From Rhodamnia argentea (Eukaryota; Streptophyta; Magnoliopsida; Myrtales; Myrtaceae), in the NCBI RefSeq assembly GCF_020921035.1, contig NC_063150.1, positions 27,761,826 through 27,825,825 on the forward strand: a DNA stretch of 64,000 bases, in the 5' to 3' direction. The first letter of the stretch is position 1, and every line of letters begins with the position of its first letter. Shown here piece after piece: positions 57,491-64,000 of this stretch. The notes under the pieces are model-generated. The model had not been told where the DNA came from, did no database searches, and saw only the letters and a program-made list of their open reading frames with translations. The position numbers and the translations under genes are program-made.

Positions 57491-60400
57491 ATGAGCGCCT
57501 CCGAGCCTGCGGCGGCCAAACCCTCGTCGGCCTCCGCCGGCTGCAATATCACCGTCAAGAGCACCGACATGAAGGACGAACTGCAGAAGGAGGTCTTCGC
57601 CATCTCAAAAGCCGTAATCCCCCCTTATCTGTCTTCTTCCTCTCTCTAATTCGTCTTGTCTATTTGGTGGATCACCCTCCAGTTGGTTGTCTATTATTTG
57701 GCCATGAGGTTTCTATGTTGTACGATTCTGAAGCTGATTGGCCCTTTTTTTTTTTTTTTTTTTTTTGGGTGGGGGTGATAGGCATTCGAGAAGCACTGTG
57801 TAGAGAAGGACGTCGCCGAGTATATCAAGAAGGAGTTCGACAAGAAGCATGGATGCACCTGGCATTGCATCGTCGGTCGCAACTTCGGTAAATCCCATAT
57901 GCTGTTCCTGTGCTTCTTGCCATATTAGCAAGTTTCTGATGCGGATTAGGCGTGGTCTACGGCATTCACTGAGTACGGGGTAGATCTGGTCTTTGGTGCG
58001 GTCTCTACCATCGTATCACATAGTTTCGTGTCTCTTCATTACTTTCACGGTTGCTGCTGCTAATTTACTTATTCGTAAGCGATTTGTCTTTGTGGCTATG
58101 TGATTATTCTTCTCCACAATATGACTATGTGGAAACGATTCCTTTTGCTGACAATGGAGTGATAGGACATTCCACTTTGCTGGTCAATAAATCACTTAGT
58201 ATTTCGAAACGGAATCCAGATTCCAGGTCATCAATATAAGCTCTCTAATGATCAGTGATGGCGGTGTTGGTAGACATAATAGTGAATGATGTTCTCTTGT
58301 TATATGGTAGTTTGAAGAAAAGGTTGAATAGATGTCAAAAGATTTATATGAGGTTCTCTCTCAGTGGAAGAATCCTTGGCCAGGAGCATCGGTAATCAAA
58401 TGATACATTTCATAATTTGCTTAACTGACTTAATTGTTTTGATGTGCGTGTACTAATACTTCATCAGTCGTGGGAAGAGACCATTTGCTTTGTTGCTGAT
58501 ACTGGACTAATGATAATTCAACGTAAGATTGCCTCCACAAATTCCTGCTTTTCTGTGTACTAGCTGGATTCCACTAATCAATAGGTGATGGTTCCTAGAT
58601 CGACGCTAGCTTGAGAGTCTGTGATCTACTTAGAACAGATTACGCATCATAGTTCTATTAGAAGAAGGAAAGGACACGAAACGAGAACTAGTTAGCGCAT
58701 GTTTAAAAGAAGGGATTCAGTGAGGTTAGAAAATGACTGTAATTCTCCCCAGTTAAATTATGCTTGATTAGTTCTTCAATAGAATTGGACTAGGAGCTCG
58801 TCAAACTTTGTCGAACTCTCAAGCCCCTTGCCTTAAACATAGGAGCCAGCGGCAGCTTGATTGAATCAATTCCATGGTTGACTTGTTTGTCCTTGTCTAT
58901 ATATTACTGCAGTATCTCAATTGGATCTCAACTCCTTGGTCTGTCAAGGGGCTGTTGGCAGCATGTCTTGAACTTGAGGGGTGATTATTTGCCTTTGTTT
59001 CTCGAAAATTATATGGTAGTCTGATATGTTGTTAATGGTGAGAAATTTGAACCCTGGAGCATCTGTGTACCTTGCTTTCATGCATTGGTTTAAATGTCTA
59101 TCAAGCTCATACCATAGGCTTGATTTTTCAAAGTGATGCTGCTATAGTGATGAGGATAAGGTCTCGTGTCCTGGCATCATCTAATTTGAAGAAATTATAG
59201 AGCCATATTGGTTGAATGTTGGAACATGTAGAGTACTACAGTATTTGAATCCTCCACATTTCCTAAGTCTCCGCATGTGTACTTTTCGTTAGTTTATTTT
59301 GAGTTATCTATCCATGATTAATCATAGTCATCCTTGTATAATAGGCATCTGAAATAAGTGTTATTGGAATGCCCAATAATATTGTTACTGTTAGAACTTT
59401 CAACAAGTGGAAGGATCTTACTGGTTCTGTTGCCTGCATGGCCCATATTGTTTTTCTTTGCAGCAGGATTAACTTAAATTACCAGCTGGTTGTGCCTTTT
59501 TCCTTTAGACCATTTTGTGGCCCTTCTGTGTAAGAGGATAAAAGTACAGTTAAAATGTCATATTCCTTCGATCTGATGCTAATGATGTATAAGTCGGCTG
59601 CTCAGAAAATTCTTGAGATGTACTTTTTTGGTATCAATTTGAATGCTTCATATGTAAGCGCCAACTGCAAGCCAACTTGGGTAGCAAGTGACACGATAAG
59701 CAAGTAACAAGGTTATCATTTTCTTGCTATTTGTGATTGAACTAACTTATGAAGTGTTAGATATTGGGATGACTAAGTGTTCTTGGCAGTATAAAGCTTC
59801 TATTCACTTAGAATTTGGGGGTCAGGAACCTTTGTGATAATCATTTATTCTCTTTTAGATTTCTTGATCTTATGGACTATGCATGGGTTGGCAACCTCTG
59901 TGTACAAAGTACATATCAAATCTTGTCACCTTAATAATAAATGTCTATAATTGCTCACCTTTTGACTACGAACGGCGAGCCATTTACTTTTGCTTGAGCT
60001 GTGATGAGACAGGTCATACTCCAGGGTATTTGGAGGTGCATGTACCCCAGTACTATTAAACATGAGAGAAGAAGCGCATCGGCTAGCTCCTATGGAATTA
60101 CTTGAACAACATTATATTTAGCAACTGCTTATCTTAATATCCTTTTGAATTCTCAAATTGATTGCCACGTATGCATAGCTGATAATCCACAAACACAGTT
60201 GAAATTTATTCACTCCTCCTTTACTTGGGTGGAATCATTGCCATTAGGTAGGTAGGTAGGTAGGTAGGATATTGATAGGGAATATATAGACGTTTTTCTG
60301 GGCATGATGCAAGTCTTCGGTTGACTTGCCTGAAGTTCTACTTTGAATCAGTTAATCAAGACCATCATCATGTTGGTGCGTGAGGGGTGACTTTGAACAT

Positions 60401-60680
60401 ATTACACTCGGTTGCGTAAATAAGTTGGTTTTCTATCAATCGATACATCTACTAATGTATGACAATCTACACCATATGTTGACTTCATCGATTATTCCTT
60501 TCACCCGAGACGATTGTGGCAATTACCTTGTCTTATAGCAAATGCAATTTCTAGTGCTTCACCGAGTTCAATTAACCAGTTTTGCGTTTTGATGTAGGTT
60601 CCTATGTGACCCACGAAACAAACCACTTTATTTACTTTTACTATGGTCAGAAGGCCATTTTGCTGTTCAAATCTGGATGA
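57491..60680 (+). CDS. DLC: Dynein light chain LC8-type protein
   Basis: Three exons, 57491-57613, 57782-57887 and 60598-60680, encode 103 residues. After a plant-type N-terminal extension rich in Ala and Ser (about residues 1-18) comes the LC8 domain: [56 protein letters not shown] and [20 protein letters not shown]8 is a small dimeric hub that binds short linear motifs. Flowering plants lack dynein heavy chains, so here it presumably serves other partners. Junctions are A|A and G|GT, all GT-AG. The first intron ends with a 22-base T tract and GGGTGGGGGTGATAG. The second intron is long (2,710 bases) and holds a TAGG repeat but no other gene. Exon 1 is GC-rich; no defects are seen. Confidence 0.95.
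60245..60268. repeat. (TAGG)n tetranucleotide repeat in DLC intron 2
   Basis: About six TAGG units. Confidence 0.9.
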
Positions 60681-62143
60681 TTTTATCCTTCTGAGGTTGA
60701 TGTTGACCAGACGCTGATGATTCGACGCAATTATGGTGCTATAATTTGCTTCCGTATGTATTACACTGCACTGGACAACCATCAGTAAAAGTAAGGACCT
60801 TCTGGTGCATGAAGCTGTATATTATTATATTGCACTTTGCCTGGCATCTTAATGTTCTCCTAATTTAAACATATGAATGAAGAAGGTAATCATGGTGTCA
60901 TCTCTCTCTCTCTCTCTCTCTCTCTGCATTGAGTGCTGATTGCGCTTGGCTGATCACATGTTAACTGCATCAGTGGCTTTGAATTATGTAGTTTTGTCAC
61001 TAAGGCGAAAGTGTTTTATCATCTCTGCACGTGCTGTTGCTTACCAAATTTTTGTCTTTTACTTTCCATAGTTGTCGAAGAAAATTTAAAGATTATCCTT
61101 GCCTATTGCCAAGGATCTTAGTTGCCTTAACCGAGTTTCAATTGGCGAGTCAGGTGGTTTACATGAACCGTGTCACTAGGATAGTAGGTTCTTCAACTAG
61201 CTAACTACTTTCGAGGGCGCAAATACTTACCTGGGCGTGGTTATCTTGGACCAGGTCATCTATAGCCGTCGATCATGTGGGTCCCACAAATCTAACGGCA
61301 TGGGTTACAGTTTGTCCTTGGATCGCAGCCCAAGTATAACCCCTGACAAGAGGGTCCTGAATTGACTTTCTAGTTTTTTGCTACATCGCAGATAACTCAT
61401 AATTCAAACGCACATGGGAAATGGAAATTGAGCCCATGAAAGAAAGTGTCTCCCTTTAGGATGACTTTTGACTATAAATTGTCCTGATGGAAGTAGAAAC
61501 ACAGACATTCATAAAGTAATTATGATATTGCGGATCTAGTGTTTCAGGTAAAGTGTATGAACTTCTTATCGAGGTTTGATGTTTCTGGAATCTCTTTAAT
61601 ATACAAAAGTTTATGCTATCAAGGCCACAGGTTAACCTGCTAATAGGTGAAGACACCCTACTTGGTCAAGGAAGCCATGAAGCTAGCAAGCTGAATCCCT
61701 AAAAAACGTTGTGATCGATGACTGAAAATCGAAAAATGTTGGCTAAACTTTCGTTCTTTCTCATTGATATCGGTTGTAAAAAAAAAAAGGGTAGAGAGAA
61801 GTGCGCGGCAAATGCATATCATTCCCAAAGTGTGCGAAATAGGATGAATATCCGACACTTCAATCAAAAATGGAGAAATCTTCATCAAAGGACATCTTTT
61901 GTTTCCTAGGAGAATGAATTCGTTCAAGGGCCGAGAGTTGCACAATTCGGTTCAAATAAGTGCACATTCAAAATTCCCACCTCAAAAACCACCACCACCA
62001 ACTTCCATTGTGTGTCTGAGAGGGAGAGAGTGTCACTTTCCAGGGAGAATTTATGGACTGCAGCAGCATATCAGGACAGCTTAAGTGGAAACCCTATTCT
62101 TATTCCTACCAAACCATAATTTCTCCTTAAATCTCAGCACCTA

Positions 62144-62178
<35 letters not shown>

Positions 62179-64000
62179 GGATTTCAAACCAGCAAAAGAA
62201 AAAAGAACAAAAACCCTATTGGCACATATTAGGGAAGCATTAGATTCCATGGTCCTCTTCTTTTGTCTTATTGTACCCATTTTTTTTTTTTTTTTTGGGG
62301 GGGGTCGAAGTCTTATCGTACCTTTGAACTGCAACTTTAATGCCTACCTTTTCCAACACGAAGTTTGTGACATCTATCTACCGGAAAATGTCGTTCCAAC
62401 TTTCTAACTCCTTCCCCTACATTTTTCCCTTTTGCTGGACTGACCACACCCACTCACCATTTGGCATTCATCTTCTGTTTCCCTGGTTTCCCCTCTGTGT
62501 TGCTTGCGACAGTTCAGCTCAACCAGCCTCCATTTTTGACCCCTGATGCACAGTTAGCACCCTACGTCAAAGTAATTTGTGCTGTGAAAATTCACAACAA
62601 AAAAAAAAAAAAAAAGGGAAAGAAGAAAAGAAAACGCCGTCCACTTCCCCTTCGGTTTGATTTTCATCCTCCAATTCAAAACCTCTATGCAAAACCACTC
62701 GTAGCATTTGTAGCTGGACAACCATTCGTAGCCACCTCGAGTCTTAGGAAAAACCAAGGTCGGGTGAGTCGGTCTAAGATAAGAGGAGGCGCTCTGCCAT
62801 GTGGATACTATCTCGAAATCCGGCACTTTGCATGGGGAGTAAACTTGCAGTTTTACGCCTGCCGTACCTTACAGTTCCTTAAAAATCAAAGTGCCAGTTA
62901 ACTTGGGACCCATGATGCTGTGTTTTATAAGTAGCGTGTGCAAAATATACTTTAAATTTTGGGTTGACCCTGTTCTTGTCTTTGCTTTAGGTTTGGAAGA
63001 TAGAGAGTTTATTTGGGCAGTTCTTTGCTATTTGCTACCTGTAATGGGTCATGTTTTCCACCCAGGAAACTCACGTTTCACAAAGGTCATCCGAGTTAGG
63101 TAAGTCCACATTTACTTTTCACCCTCCTCTAACTTTTGCCTATTTATAAAAAAAAAAGGCGATAGCGGGTATTGGAGATAGAGGGATGGAGAGAATGTTG
63201 AATACACAAGTCTTCTTTGTCTGGTAACTTTAACCGGTTCGCAGTTACGATAGAAGAAACTGTGAGCTGATCTCTTGTGCTTGGCCCCCAGCAAGGGACA
63301 CTGCGAAATGTCGTCTCTGCACGGAGTTCTGGGGAGTTGCTGCTGGTCGGTGCTTGTCTGTATCGATCGAAGCTCTCTCATGAAAACGCTTGCCTCGTCC
63401 AACCTATGCAAAACTCGAACCTTAAAAAAGGTGGAAGTTAAAACAAGGAAGAAACTAGGTAAAACAATAAGGAAAGGTAGGGCTTGGGATGAAACTCTCT
63501 AGGAGGGTTGTCATGCTAGGTGAAAACTCATCCGCCTAGCTTTCCACAGTGAGCTTCCTTTGATGTTGATGGAAAGGTGAGGTGTTAAATATTTGGTTTC
63601 ATGTACTTTTTATTTTTTGTTCTAAGGTTCCGTGTCCTTGGATGAGGAAGAATAATTCACTTTCCTTAAGTTCAAAGTTCAAACCCACCTCTATAAGTTG
63701 AGTTATTCTTAGGGTTTTCTCACCTTTTAAGTCTCAAAGATTAGGTCCTGAAGATACTCAGAATGAATAAAATATGGTGATTTTGCATGTCACTAGAAAT
63801 TAAAATATGTGCTAGGTCCAAATAGGCAATCAAGAGGGGGTGAATTGGCTTTTCAGATATGTAAAAACCAATTTTTTGTAGGACTGAATCCTTTTGAAGA
63901 GGTTGTTCCTATACGCAACGTGAACCGGCCACATGTAATGCGCAAAATTAAAGAGTTTAGGATAAGAGAAACTGGAAATAGGATTTACGGAGGTTTCCGC
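60681..64000. other. DLC 3' UTR and gene-free end of window
   Basis: No gene is recognised on either strand. Microsatellites (TC)n occur at about 60,901-60,925 and 62,145-62,174, and an A-rich and a T-rich tract at about 62,600 and 62,280. The last 190 bases contain AATCAAGAGGGGGTGAATTG, a phrase familiar from dispersed plant repeats, running off the window edge. Confidence 0.4.

Noticed and set aside
62893-63103. Hydrophobic frame near the right end as a membrane protein gene
   Set aside because: Short, no family match, no supporting exon structure.

Overview
This is nuclear DNA from a flowering plant. Every recognisable gene is split by introns or has plant-specific family membership, and the order of housekeeping genes separated by AT-rich, repeat-filled spacers is that of a eudicot chromosome. 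Protein sequences look eudicot. A woody rosid (for example the Myrtales) is possible, but this is an impression and not a proof. There are no operons, CRISPR arrays or prokaryotic signals. All exon models below were built by hand from reading frame, splice dinucleotides and remembered family sequence.

Layout. 0.65-2.4 kb: last six exons of a PRL1/PLRG1-type WD40 protein (+), cut by the window start. 4.2-7.0 kb: complete UDP-glucuronate decarboxylase (UDP-xylose synthase, +), whose first intron reads as a U12-type AT-AC intron. 9.2-17 kb: accessory region with a G-box cluster, three decaying secreted gnk2/DUF26 cysteine-rich genes on the minus strand with duplicated flanks, and a 967-bp Mutator-like inverted-repeat element with a 10-bp target duplication. 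19.7-22.9 kb: complete eIF2-gamma (+). 24.6-26.2 kb: ribosomal protein eL22 (+). 26.7-28.0 kb: intronless 3-ketoacyl-CoA synthase (-). 30.3-31.4 kb: phylloplanin-like secreted protein (+) followed by a small relic of a second copy. 32.6-35.4 kb: LTR-like sequence and a large inverted-repeat element. 37.4-38.5 kb: Ser-rich protein with an OCTOPUS-like N-terminus (-). 39-46 kb: gene-free, with a second GC-cored inverted-repeat element, a dispersed duplicated segment and a probable LTR-retrotransposon remnant. 46.7-52.6 kb: complete 18-exon peroxisomal multifunctional protein MFP2 (-). 53-57 kb: two related small inverted-repeat elements, the second abutting the leader of an LC8 dynein light chain gene (57.5-60.7 kb, +). 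60.7-64 kb: no gene recognised.

The genes do not form a pathway. Two concern lipids (KCS elongates very-long-chain acyl-CoA in the ER, MFP2 degrades acyl-CoA in peroxisomes), two translation (eIF2-gamma, eL22), one cell-wall sugar supply (UXS), and two families surface or extracellular defence (phylloplanin, DUF26). The most unusual things seen are the AT-AC intron in UXS, a splice donor in MFP2 that has been absorbed into a TC microsatellite, the decaying DUF26 cluster, and a series of non-autonomous inverted-repeat transposons, several sitting directly against gene promoters.
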